A DNA stretch of 18,582 nt, taken from assembly GCA_016932965.1 (NCBI GenBank), contig JAFGBW010000097.1:1-18582 (forward strand), in the 5' to 3' direction. The stretch is from Candidatus Auribacterota bacterium (GTDB lineage: Bacteria > Auribacterota > JAFGBW01). Under the pieces are notes generated by a model, which was given only the letters and a program-made list of their open reading frames with translations, searched no databases and was not told the origin of the DNA. Below, piece after piece: positions 7,573 through 15,611 of this stretch. The translations under genes and the position numbers were made by a program. Position 1 is the stretch's first letter. Each line of letters opens with the position of its first letter.

Positions 7573-9030
7573 CTAATCATCATAATAGATTCTGGGATAT
7601 TCCCTGATCAGAGCAACGAGACATTTTTTCATCATTTTTTGAACCCTAGGAAGGATGATCAGCTGTCTGAAAAACCTGAACCTATGGATCATCTGGAGAA
7701 GAAGACTCAGAACGGTATAAGGGGCTCCTTTCCATTTATAACAGGGGAGCACAATATTCCCGAAGGAATCAGTGATGGAACCGGTCCTGTATTTTGCCGG
7801 GATATGATCCCAGGAAAAATCAGGATATCGTTCCCTGAACCATTTTTCCCAGGGTGTTCCTGGAAAGATGAAAGTGAAGAGATTGATCCTGAGATCCCCC
7901 GGATCCACCCCCCGGCTGGTCATTGAGGCAATGAAAAAAATCGAGTCCAGAGCCCACGCAAATTTTTCCTCAGGCATGCCCGCAATCATGGTTCCACGGG
8001 TACAGATACCGAATTTCCGGCCGTTAATCAGAGCTTTAATATTATTCGATACGGAGGTTTGCTTTCTCATGACCTGAAGCATCTCGTCGTTTCCAGATTC
8101 AATGCCGTAAGAAAGAGTGGTGCATCCGGCTTCTTTTAATATCTGGAAAAACTCATCATCCACGATATTGGTTCTGGACCAGCATGCCCAGTTGATCTTG
8201 ATGTTTCTCGAGGTGATTTCTCTGCAGATCGAGACCGCATGATTCCTGTTTGATGTCAGGGTGTCATCAAAAAAAACAATGTTTTCGATGCCTGGAAACT
8301 GTCTAATCACAGCCTCAATTTCATCAACGACATTTTTTGCCGAACGGAATCTCACTTTTTTCCAGTAATTGCTCGTTGAACAAAATTTGCACCGGCTTCC
8401 GCATCCTCTGCTGGTGATAATGGTCACTGCCTTGCCCCTGATAGTTCCAAATTCCATATCGTAATCATAGACAGGAAAAAGGTCCCTTGCCGGGAAGTCG
8501 ATTTCATCCAGATCTTCGATGACTTCCTCAGTCTCATTGATGAAGATATCCTCACCACGCCTGAAGGCAATTCCCCTGACCTGTTTCAGGTCTTGGCCCC
8601 TGACTGCGGTTTCCAGATAATGGACGATGACTCTTTCCCCTTCCCCCAGAACCAGGATGTCAACTGAAGGAGTTGATTTCATGTATTCCATGGGAATAAA
8701 AAAAGGGTGCGGCCCCCCGACGATGATGGTAGTTCCTGGTAATTTTTCCTTAAAGACCCCGGCCCAGAAAGAAAGATTGTGCCTATTGGTGGTCGTACAG
8801 GTCATACCGATGAAATCCGGGCAGTATGCTAGGATAGAATCAAGAAAAGACGGATCAGCCGTTAAATAATATTTATGAAGGGTATCCCGGGAGATGCATA
8901 GATCATAGCCCCTCACCTCATACTCCGCCTTTCTCAACGCCGCCCCGATGTATGCCAGCCCGAGGGGAACGGTATAGCCTTTTCCGGATATTCCTGAATC
9001 AGGAATGTTGATCAAAGCAATTTTTTTCAT
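7573..9030 (-). CDS. B12-binding-domain radical SAM protein
   Basis: A 485-residue protein. The N-terminal part looks like a cobalamin-binding Rossmann domain (PLGLAYIGAALRKAEYEV at 22-39, IIVGGPHPFF at 102-111, LVLGEGE at 126-132). The radical SAM core follows, with the cluster motif C210-x3-C214-x2-C217 (RGCGSRCKFCS), FFDDTLTSNR, WACWSRTN and YGIESGNDEMLQVMRK, the usual order of radical SAM barrel segments. It is a P-methylase/BchE-like layout. Such enzymes methylate unactivated carbon, rearrange rings or make C-C bonds under anaerobic conditions. The gene lies 24 bases before the M14-like gene and 55 bases after the glycosyltransferase, in the same direction, so it likely modifies the glycan or its lipid carrier. 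Substrate unknown. The family is sure; AAGGA lies only about two bases before the ATG, an odd spacing. Confidence 0.88.
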   Translation of the reverse strand: MKKIALINIPDSGISGKGYTVPLGLAYIGAALRKAEYEVRGYDLCISRDTLHKYYLTADPSFLDSILAYCPDFIGMTCTTTNRHNLSFWAGVFKEKLPGTTIIVGGPHPFFIPMEYMKSTPSVDILVLGEGERVIVHYLETAVRGQDLKQVRGIAFRRGEDIFINETEEVIEDLDEIDFPARDLFPVYDYDMEFGTIRGKAVTIITSRGCGSRCKFCSTSNYWKKVRFRSAKNVVDEIEAVIRQFPGIENIVFFDDTLTSNRNHAVSICREITSRNIKINWACWSRTNIVDDEFFQILKEAGCTTLSYGIESGNDEMLQVMRKQTSVSNNIKALINGRKFGICTRGTMIAGMPEEKFAWALDSIFFIASMTSRGVDPGDLRINLFTFIFPGTPWEKWFRERYPDFSWDHIPAKYRTGSITDSFGNIVLPCYKWKGAPYTVLSLLLQMIHRFRFFRQLIILPRVQKMMKKCLVALIREYPRIYYDD

Positions 9031-9085
9031 ATCCTTCGTTCGGTATGTCTGTTGGTGATGAAGGCCGTTTCCGGCTGATATCCAC

Positions 9086-10651
9086 TTATCCCGTTTGTTT
9101 CCTGTTTTTCAGTCCGGTGATGTATTGTGCCAGATATTGCGCGAGCCGGTCATACTGGCGGGTGACTTCCTCCGCGGGAAGATCTGTTTTCCGAGAATCA
9201 GGACGCTGCAGTAACGCGGAATAATAATCCACGGGAACAGATCCCCTCATTACTGCCGCAACATAATGGATAAGCGCATTTTTGTCATAGGAAAAATTTT
9301 TCATGAGATCGTCTGCAGCCCGAGCCAGTTCAAAGGGATCGGTGACATTTTTAATCATGTGATCAGGAAGAATGGAGAAAGGGCACGGATTCCGATCGCT
9401 CATTGTGATGGCCGGAACCCCCTTTAACAGGGATTCGAAGGCAACGGAACTGGAAATGGTCATGGTCATTTTCGCATGCTCCAGGATGGAATAGGTAGAT
9501 AAATCAGGATGAACCAGCAGGAGATTTGGGATCTGAAGCAGTTTACGATAATAGGCCATGCTTCTTTTTCCCATGCAAACCGGATGCTCCTTGACCAGGA
9601 GTTTCATGTGGACGGGAATACTCTGGCTGATCAGCCGCAGGGTTTCGATCTGATTCATGAATGGCCTGGCTGTCACCAGAAGGGCTACTTCGGGTTCCGT
9701 ATGGAGAGGACAGAAAACGTATTCCAGATTTTTGAGCTGTTGCTCCCTGATGAGAGAAGAGGAGAATTGTTTTTTAAACCAGGCTATCTTCAGGGGTTTG
9801 ATGAATCGTTTATAGATCATCGGAATGATAAAGCCGCCGCTTGCCTGCAGATCATACTGAAGCTGACCGAATCGATAGCTCATCTCCTTCTTGAGAAGGG
9901 AATACAGGGCCCCCAACGGATTCCGTTTGTCAGTTTTTCCGGTAGTTTTTGTTATAACAGCTCCTTCGTAAGCCAATTTGGATTCTCTCCCCTTGGTGAC
10001 ATACTCAAGGGCCTGATTCATCCACTCGTCCGGCTGAATCCGGGGATCCCGTTTCTGATACTGCTGATATTGCTCCGAAATGTCCGGGGGTATGCCGAAA
10101 ATACCCGGGGAGACACGGACATGATTTTTAATTTTGGTCGAACGCAGATTGAGAAAGGTGATGTTTCTATTCCTGGCAAACAGGTAAAACAGATAATCGG
10201 CAAAAGTAGCAGGGGCGTAGTTCAGAATGACATCCGGGGCAGTCTCATCTAGAAAAGATTCCACCCTTACAAGAGCCGCCTGAAGGATCTTCAACATATC
10301 TTCATGAGTGAAACGCGGGGAGTAGTCCTGCCTGAACATGCTGTGACTCCCCAGATACAGACGTCTATCCGCCACAAGAGCGGGCCATAAAAAGGGATCC
10401 CCCAACCTGATTTCGTATTGTCTGATTAGAAAGGGATCTGCGCGGAGCCCCGAAGCTTCCCTGATGATTTCCCATTCCTTCAGAAAAGAAAACCGATCCA
10501 TCCCGGGATGGTCCTGTTCGCATTGCGAATAAAACAGGGAATGCGAAATGTAAAAAGCCGACTTGTTGATTTCAAGGTGTCTGGAGAGGAAATCCTTCAG
10601 CGTATAGAACATTTTAAAGGCAAAACCATGGCCGATAAAAAGGATGTTCAT
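9086..10651 (-). CDS. Capsule polysaccharide biosynthesis-type glycosyltransferase (KpsC/KpsS-like)
   Basis: A 521-residue cytoplasmic protein with no membrane segments. The C-terminal half carries the hallmarks of the Capsule_synth superfamily: LLVKEHP (351-357), LLLVHPDLSTYSILEHA (377-393) and TISSSVAFESLLKGVPAIT (398-416), a GT-B-like donor site. The N-terminal half starts with a Rossmann-like strand (MNILFIGHGF) and includes PDVILNYAP (139-147). KpsC and KpsS, the best known members, use CMP-Kdo, so a relative beside a CMP-nonulosonate pathway is a natural candidate for the transferase using that donor; this is inference. It lies 47 bases after the flippase gene and 55 bases before the radical SAM gene. 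The exact family number is not clear from reading alone. Confidence 0.7.
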   Translation of the reverse strand: MNILFIGHGFAFKMFYTLKDFLSRHLEINKSAFYISHSLFYSQCEQDHPGMDRFSFLKEWEIIREASGLRADPFLIRQYEIRLGDPFLWPALVADRRLYLGSHSMFRQDYSPRFTHEDMLKILQAALVRVESFLDETAPDVILNYAPATFADYLFYLFARNRNITFLNLRSTKIKNHVRVSPGIFGIPPDISEQYQQYQKRDPRIQPDEWMNQALEYVTKGRESKLAYEGAVITKTTGKTDKRNPLGALYSLLKKEMSYRFGQLQYDLQASGGFIIPMIYKRFIKPLKIAWFKKQFSSSLIREQQLKNLEYVFCPLHTEPEVALLVTARPFMNQIETLRLISQSIPVHMKLLVKEHPVCMGKRSMAYYRKLLQIPNLLLVHPDLSTYSILEHAKMTMTISSSVAFESLLKGVPAITMSDRNPCPFSILPDHMIKNVTDPFELARAADDLMKNFSYDKNALIHYVAAVMRGSVPVDYYSALLQRPDSRKTDLPAEEVTRQYDRLAQYLAQYITGLKNRKQTG

Positions 10652-10698
10652 GATTCCAATTCCGTTTCTTGCTGTTTATCCAGGATTTTCATTCTCTT

Positions 10699-12255
10699 TT
10701 AACAGTCAGCTATCGATTTGAACCATCGGACCGGAGCTGATTCACACAGCCTCGATAAAAAACGGCTGGAACCGATCACCAGATTCAGTAAACAGCGATC
10801 ATCCCGGTTCAGAGGATGAAATCTTAATAAAAGAAGACAATATAAAATAAAAAAAACAAAAGATAAAGCAATCAGAACAGCAGAAGTATGGCACCATCTG
10901 ACCGGATATAAGAAAATCAGCATCAGGACCGCGGTGGCAGTCAGATATCGATAATAATCCAGAAAATGATAACGGATGGCCGTCATTTTTCTCATTTTGA
11001 AGTACACTAGCAGATCCTTGAAAAAATCTCCCAGAGTTGTTGCCACGGCCACCCCGGTCAGGCTGAAAAAATGCATGCCGACAATGCCAGCCGGAATGCT
11101 GAATAGACCTATGATTTTTCCGTATAACGCCACATCCATCCTTTCCTTGAGCAGCACGACCAGCACCAGGGGATAAAAAACGGCTGAAGTGATGTTTGTC
11201 AGAAGCATGATATTGATCAGTCCATAGGCAGGAAAATACTGTTCATTAAAAAAAAGACGGATGTATCCGCGGCCGAAGAGCAGAAAAAACAGGGAGGGAA
11301 AAAGATAAATAGGCAAAAGGATTTTGGGAATGAAATTATAAATCCTGTTGAATTCGGCTTCTTCATGCTTCTGGCTGAATTTCTGGATGAACATAGGCCG
11401 GATGATCGTCAGGACATCCTTGACTGGCAGCAGGTAAAGAATCATGTTGAAAATTTTAGAGGCGAAAGCATATACCCCGAGCGAAAATTGTCCCGCCATA
11501 GCTGACACAATATAAGTATCAGAGGTTGTGCCAATGACATTTCCCCCGATATCATTGAAATAGGAATAAATGCCGTACCGGATAACCCGGTTTTTGTCCA
11601 CACCCTGGTTTCCGGGCTGAGGATATACAGTAGTGCCAGTTTTTTTATAAAAAAGAATCATCACAGCCAGGCTGAACAGAAAGCTGGCTGAAGCCAAGCC
11701 GGTTTCAATCTCCAAAAGGAGTGCCACATCAAGTTCAGAAAGCCAGACAAGGTACATGACAGATTTTGCAAAAGAAATAACAATGGCAATGAGAGCCGCC
11801 TGTTTGTTGAGCAGCAAAGCTTTGATGACTGTCAAACCGATCATCTGAAGGAAATAACACAGAACCAGTATTAAAAACACGGTCAGAAGTCCTGGCAAAC
11901 TCGGGAGATGGAAGAAGACTGCGACTTGGTATCGGAAGTACACGATGAAAAAGGCAAGGCATCCGAAAGAAAGAAGGGTAAGTACCAATCCCCTCAGCAA
12001 CAGTTTCTTGATTTTCTGCAATTCATGATATCCCGATAATTCAGGGACATACCGGTTGATGACGTGAATGAGGGGGTTGAGCGTCAGAGATTGGCAGACC
12101 AGAAGCGAACTAAGAAAAAAATTGAATTCACCATAAATTTCAACAGCCAGTTTGTTGATGACCAGCACGGTCGTGATGAGGGTCATGACCTGGGTAACAA
12201 TTTTGGAAACGTAAATCCAAAAGGTGTTCTCAATAAAAATCCTGGCTCTGGACAT
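10699..12255 (-). CDS. Wzx-like oligosaccharide flippase (MOP superfamily)
   Basis: A 518-residue protein with 12 to 14 hydrophobic segments spread over its whole length, as in polysaccharide flippases that move undecaprenyl-linked oligosaccharides across the inner membrane. The N-terminus (ARIFIENTFWIYVSKIVTQV, then a YGEFNF segment) is typical of the Polysacc_synt family: first helix, then a Y-G-x-[FY] turn at the start of helix 2. Further on, RYVPEL and the mid-protein IRYGIYSYFNDIGGNVIGTT (start of the second half, helix 7) match the internal repeat of MOP proteins. It points to a Wzx/Wzy-type route rather than an ABC exporter, although no clear Wzy is in view. A GAGG lies about 15 bases before the ATG, so translation may be weak or start signals differ. 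Confidence 0.85.
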   Translation of the reverse strand: MSRARIFIENTFWIYVSKIVTQVMTLITTVLVINKLAVEIYGEFNFFLSSLLVCQSLTLNPLIHVINRYVPELSGYHELQKIKKLLLRGLVLTLLSFGCLAFFIVYFRYQVAVFFHLPSLPGLLTVFLILVLCYFLQMIGLTVIKALLLNKQAALIAIVISFAKSVMYLVWLSELDVALLLEIETGLASASFLFSLAVMILFYKKTGTTVYPQPGNQGVDKNRVIRYGIYSYFNDIGGNVIGTTSDTYIVSAMAGQFSLGVYAFASKIFNMILYLLPVKDVLTIIRPMFIQKFSQKHEEAEFNRIYNFIPKILLPIYLFPSLFFLLFGRGYIRLFFNEQYFPAYGLINIMLLTNITSAVFYPLVLVVLLKERMDVALYGKIIGLFSIPAGIVGMHFFSLTGVAVATTLGDFFKDLLVYFKMRKMTAIRYHFLDYYRYLTATAVLMLIFLYPVRWCHTSAVLIALSFVFFILYCLLLLRFHPLNRDDRCLLNLVIGSSRFLSRLCESAPVRWFKSIADC

Positions 12256-12474
12256 AACGGATGAGTCCTCAATCTTCTTTTCAAGTACCGCAGGCTCTTT
12301 AAAAGCCCTGTTTATTTCAGGTTAATATTCAATTCTGAGATGGGATAATTCCCCCCCCTAATAACCGGACAGATTTTATCTCTTCAGCATTCCTGAGGAT
12401 TCATGAAAAAAAAGAATCTGGACGGGGAAATTGCTGGGTCCGGCTGTCCTTGATTCTCAGGAGAAAAATTTATA
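12256..12474 (-). other. 219-base non-coding gap with an eight-base G tract (- strand)
   Basis: This is the only sizeable gap inside the polysaccharide locus; it lies between the GT4 gene and the flippase. It contains C8 on the + strand (G8 on the - strand) at 12351-12358, a T8 run (- strand) at 12406-12413, and an imperfect inverted repeat with CCTGAG/CTCAGG cores at 12392-12397 and 12456-12461. No convincing promoter pair or Rho-independent terminator was seen. It may be a leader for the downstream genes or the scar of a lost gene. Confidence 0.4.
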
Positions 12475-13623
12475 TCATCCTTTGGAAAAACCTTCCAATA
12501 TTTTATTCTGCCTCCGTATCCAAGTATAACAGTCGGCATCCTGCCTGGCCTGTGAAGCCAGTTGATTACGTTTTCCGGGGTCTTCCAGAAGAAGACGCAG
12601 CGAGTGCTCCCATGCTTCCAATTCGTCCGGAGGACACAGAACAGCATTAGCGGAATTCAGCACTTCCCGGATGACAGGCAAATCGCTGGAAATGACAGGA
12701 CGATTTGAGGCCATGTATTCGAACATTTTCAGCGGACTGCAGAAAGCCGCTGTATTGCCGCCGCTGGACCCTGTGATCATCCGTTCATAGGGCATGAGAA
12801 GCACTTCTGCCGCAGCCTGATACAAAGGCAGCCGGCTGTTCTCGATAAAACCGGTCAAAATGATATTGGATATTTTATCTCCAGCCAATTGAGCCCGCCA
12901 GCATTCCACGGCTTTCGAATCTCCGCCTATCCATAAGAACTGCATATGAGGCAATCTGCGGGCCAATTCCGTTACCATTTTTCTCCCCCGGCCGTCATAC
13001 AGATTTCCTGTACAGACTGCCGTGGGAATTTCAGGCAAAGCCAATATGCGGCGAGCTGTCACAGAATCAGGCAAATCCTGATAACGTTCCAAGTCCACGC
13101 CATCATGTGAAACCACAACCGAAACAGACGATGAACGTCTTGAAATATTGTATCCGGAATCGAGGATATCCGCCAAAGCCTTACTGATCGGTAAAAGCCG
13201 CTTTTTACCGGAAAGACTGAGAAATAACCGGAATATCAAAGGACCAAATCTCCCCTCCGGAGGAGCATGCATTTCCAATAGGACAGGTATCCGCAACAGT
13301 AAAGCAAATACTGCCGCAGGCAGGGAACGGGTGTAAATCACATCCCCTTTGCACGATCGCGCCTGTCTGACGGCAGTTAAGCAGAAATCATACGTTCGAA
13401 GAAAAGGGGACATCGTGAGATATTCGACCGGAAAAGAGCAAGTCAGACCATAATGAACAGCCCGTGCAGAAGGATCCATGACAGAAAACGATGGCTGATA
13501 GGACGGAACCAATACCGTTACATCATGGCCGAGTTGCGCAAACGCCTGGCAGACTTTCATCAACTGAATGCTGTTGGCTTTGATGGAAGGTACCTGGGAA
13601 ACAGAAATACAAACGATCTTCAT
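12475..13623 (-). CDS. Glycosyltransferase family 4 protein
   Basis: A 382-residue GT-B glycosyltransferase with retaining-type motifs. The N-terminal domain starts MKIVCISVSQVPSIKANSIQ with LGHDVTVLVP (31-40), the classic first Rossmann part. VVSHDGVDLERY (170-181) is the domain-linking segment. The C-terminal domain has AVCTGNLYDGRG (202-213), FLWIGGD and the donor-site SPLKMFEYMASNRPVISSD (296-314), where the E-x7-E pattern is reduced to KMFEYMA-type signature, then PVIREVL. It is the first gene of the - strand locus behind the AT-rich divergent region. It likely adds a sugar to the lipid-linked repeat unit; which sugar cannot be told. Start at 13623 is the first ATG; the AAAGG upstream is about 14 bases away, farther than usual. 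Confidence 0.86.
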   Translation of the reverse strand: MKIVCISVSQVPSIKANSIQLMKVCQAFAQLGHDVTVLVPSYQPSFSVMDPSARAVHYGLTCSFPVEYLTMSPFLRTYDFCLTAVRQARSCKGDVIYTRSLPAAVFALLLRIPVLLEMHAPPEGRFGPLIFRLFLSLSGKKRLLPISKALADILDSGYNISRRSSSVSVVVSHDGVDLERYQDLPDSVTARRILALPEIPTAVCTGNLYDGRGRKMVTELARRLPHMQFLWIGGDSKAVECWRAQLAGDKISNIILTGFIENSRLPLYQAAAEVLLMPYERMITGSSGGNTAAFCSPLKMFEYMASNRPVISSDLPVIREVLNSANAVLCPPDELEAWEHSLRLLLEDPGKRNQLASQARQDADCYTWIRRQNKILEGFSKG

Positions 13624-13670
13624 TCAGAATGATCCGACCTTTCTTCATCAGGGAAACAAAATTAAAAAAA

Positions 13671-13699
13671 AATATATTAAAAAAAATCTTGATCCTCAA
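13671..13699 (-). promoter_or_regulatory. Candidate sigma-70-type promoter for the polysaccharide locus
   Basis: Read on the - strand, TTGAGG (13699-13694) and TATATT (13676-13671) are separated by 17 bases, matching -35 and -10 consensus at 4 of 6 and 5 of 6 positions. It lies about 48 bases before the GT4 start, in a very AT-rich gap between divergent genes. AT-rich sequence gives such matches by chance often, so this is a candidate only. Confidence 0.4.
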
Positions 13700-13710
13700 T
13701 TTTAAATTGA
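13696..13710. promoter_or_regulatory. Palindrome between divergent genes, possible operator
   Basis: TCAATTT-T-AAATTGA is an odd-length palindrome with 7-base arms. It overlaps the -35 of the candidate leftward promoter and sits between TTGATC (13689-13694) and TAACTT (13711-13716), a weak rightward promoter with a 16-base spacer. A regulator bound here could affect both directions. No regulator gene is in the window. Confidence 0.3.
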
Positions 13711-13753
13711 TAACTTTTCGAACCAACCGGCCAATCCCATTAAGGATGAATCA

Positions 13754-14968
13754 GTGGGTTCCTGCTGTAAAAAGAAGAGAAATCCTTCCAAAAAATCACG
13801 AAAGCCTCCAAAAACCAAAACACCTCATGTGATCAAGTGGTTTGAAGACATGGTAGACCATGCCTATGACTTCGCCGTTGCTGAAAAGAAAAAAGGCAAA
13901 AAAATTGTCGGCATCATGTGCGAATATACTCCGCGAGAAATCATCATGGCCGCGGGAGGAATCCCGGTATGCCTATGCGGGGGGTCCTTAGAAACCATCA
14001 CCGCTGCGGCGGAAACTCTCCCTGCCAACTTATGCCCCCTCATCAAATCCACATTCGGTTACAGCATGAGGAAAGAAAATCCTTTTCTGGAGATGTCTGA
14101 TTTGCTGGTTGCGGAGACGACCTGCGACGGTAAAAAGAAAATGTATGAGCTTCTCTCTGAACGTCACCCCATGCATGTCCTTGAGCTGCCGCAAAAATGC
14201 AATGACGCAGACGCTTATGAACACTGGATAAGAGAACTGCGAAAACTAATAATGAAACTGGAGCATCTTTTCTCCATTGACATCACTGACGATAAACTCA
14301 GGCAAGCCATCTCGCTCATGAATAAAGAAAGGGACCTAAAAAGAAGGCTTGCCTTTTTGATGAAAAGCGATTCTCCCCCTTTGAGTGGAGTTGAGCTTTT
14401 GAACATGAAAAGCCTTATTTCCTGCATGAGCGAGGATTTTTTTCAGTTTGAAAGGGCTGTGGCTGATTTGCCCGGCCGAAAGCTCAGCCCGCCTGCTGAA
14501 AAACGGGTGCGGGTCCTTCTAACCGGAGTCCCCCTGCCGCATGGAGCTGAACGTGTCATGCAGATCATCGAGGACTCGGGTGGACTGGTGGTCTGCCAGG
14601 AAAACTGCACCGGTTTGAAGCCGATTCTTGAAAATGTAACGGAAAATCCCTCTGATCCCCTGATAGCGATTGCGCAAAAATATTTTCATCTGCCCTGCTC
14701 AGTCATGACAAAAAACAAAAGAAGACCGGAAATCCTCAACGAGCTGATTTCTGACTATAAACCGGATTGCGTCATTGAACTCATCTGGCAGGCCTGCCTG
14801 ACTTACGATGTTGAATCCGCTCTGATCAAAAGAATAGCGGACGAAAAATGCGGACTGCCTTATCTCAAAATTGAAACGGATTATGCTCCATCCGATTCAG
14901 CACGGATCACTCTTCGTGTAAAGACCTTGTTTGAAAAGATTAAAAATAAAGTCAACGAAGCAAGATGA
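13754..14968 (+). CDS. 2-hydroxyacyl-CoA dehydratase family protein (double-cubane-cluster reductase type)
   Basis: A 404-residue protein of the HgdB/FldC family. Cysteines and surroundings fit the family: the CEYTPREIIMAAGGIPVCL entry segment (56-74), C94 in NLCPLIKST, C124 in ETTCDGKKKMYELL, C285 in CQENCTG and C348 near WQACLTYDVES. Single-subunit members of about this size hold a double-cubane [8Fe-9S] cluster and, with an ATP-driven activator, reduce small molecules at very low potential; two-subunit members dehydrate 2-hydroxyacyl-CoA. The start is GTG at 13754, with AAGGA seven bases upstream; an ATG at 13746 is in another frame. The first 25 residues are odd: a Cys-Cys pair and many Lys. 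The following activator gene is broken, so this protein would need a partner from elsewhere in the genome. Confidence 0.82.
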   Translation: MGSCCKKKRNPSKKSRKPPKTKTPHVIKWFEDMVDHAYDFAVAEKKKGKKIVGIMCEYTPREIIMAAGGIPVCLCGGSLETITAAAETLPANLCPLIKSTFGYSMRKENPFLEMSDLLVAETTCDGKKKMYELLSERHPMHVLELPQKCNDADAYEHWIRELRKLIMKLEHLFSIDITDDKLRQAISLMNKERDLKRRLAFLMKSDSPPLSGVELLNMKSLISCMSEDFFQFERAVADLPGRKLSPPAEKRVRVLLTGVPLPHGAERVMQIIEDSGGLVVCQENCTGLKPILENVTENPSDPLIAIAQKYFHLPCSVMTKNKRRPEILNELISDYKPDCVIELIWQACLTYDVESALIKRIADEKCGLPYLKIETDYAPSDSARITLRVKTLFEKIKNKVNEAR

Positions 14969-15129
14969 CGTTTTGATTCTTTTGCTTTATTTTGCCCGTT
15001 TTATAACATTTTATTTCATGCTGGATTCAATACAGCGGATTCATCATGTCCGATAACCTGCCCCTTATTTCTGCCCCTTGATATCTTTCTATAACAATCA
15101 TCCACGATGAACGTTAGGAGCGTTTCCAT
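14969..15129 (+). other. Gap with a 9-base direct repeat and ribosome site of the broken activator
   Basis: This 161-base gap holds no gene. CTGCCCCTT occurs twice, at 15058-15066 and 15071-15079 (13-base period), of unknown meaning. A good ribosome site AGGAG (15116-15120) stands nine bases before the ATG of the activator remnant, showing the 5' end of that gene is original. No terminator was seen after the dehydratase-family gene. Confidence 0.4.
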
Positions 15130-15611
15130 ATGTTCTATACAGGGATAGATGCCGGATCCAGAAGTGTCAAAATACTGATTTTTGACAGCAATAAAAGCCG
15201 GATCATAGGATCTGGTTTAACCGGTCAGGGCGTTGAACAGAAAAAAATTGTCACAAAACTCTTTCATGATCTTTTGATTACAAACGGAATCAGAGAAAAA
15301 GATATATCCCGGCATTGTTGCGACGGGATATGGCAGGGATTCATCATGCGATTGCCATACGGATAAAAACCCTGACAGGTACAAAAATAGAAAAACCGCT
15401 TGTTTTCACAGGTGGAGTATCATTGAACACAGGCATGGTAAAAGCCATTAAAAAACAGATTGTCTGCTCTCTGACCATTCCTAAAAATCCCGAGTACACA
15501 TGCGCTCCCGGAGCAGCGCTTCTGGCATCCGCGGCCAAAAATGACAATCTTTACTTTTCAGACGCATCCAATTATCATATATCTAAAAATAAGAAGTTCA
15601 AATGGGCATGA
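15130..15611 (+). pseudogene. Broken acyl-CoA dehydratase activase (BadF/HgdC-type ATPase), internal deletion
   Basis: Two pieces of one gene in different frames. The first (15130-15366) starts with the ATPase phosphate-binding segment GIDAGSRSVKILIFD and matches the family through about residue 60 (NGIREKDISR), then becomes unrelated. The second, in frame +3 (about 15318-15611), has DMAGIHHAIAIRIKTL, the adenosine-site VFTGGVSLNTGM and GAALLASAA, the family's C-terminal end. About 110 to 130 central residues are missing, including the second phosphate motif (DxGGQD) and the Cys residues that hold the [4Fe-4S] cluster between subunits. Deletion and frame change meet near 15312-15320. Intact, it would power the upstream reductase. 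Its stop lies within the start of the pilin-like gene. The loss of core parts makes it non-functional with high probability. Confidence 0.85.

Noticed and set aside
9509-10252. Long open frame of 247 codons on the + strand
   Set aside because: It is opposite the capsule-type transferase gene, whose motifs are clear. The + strand translation shows no family pattern and lies inside the gene.
13746-13832. ATG at 13746 as start of the dehydratase-family gene
   Set aside because: This ATG is in another frame that stops at 13832. The GTG at 13754 is in the right frame and has AAGGA at good distance.
15058-15079. CTGCCCCTT direct repeat as a CRISPR-like or mobile-element mark
   Set aside because: There are only two copies of nine bases, with no array, no terminal inverted repeats and no transposase nearby.
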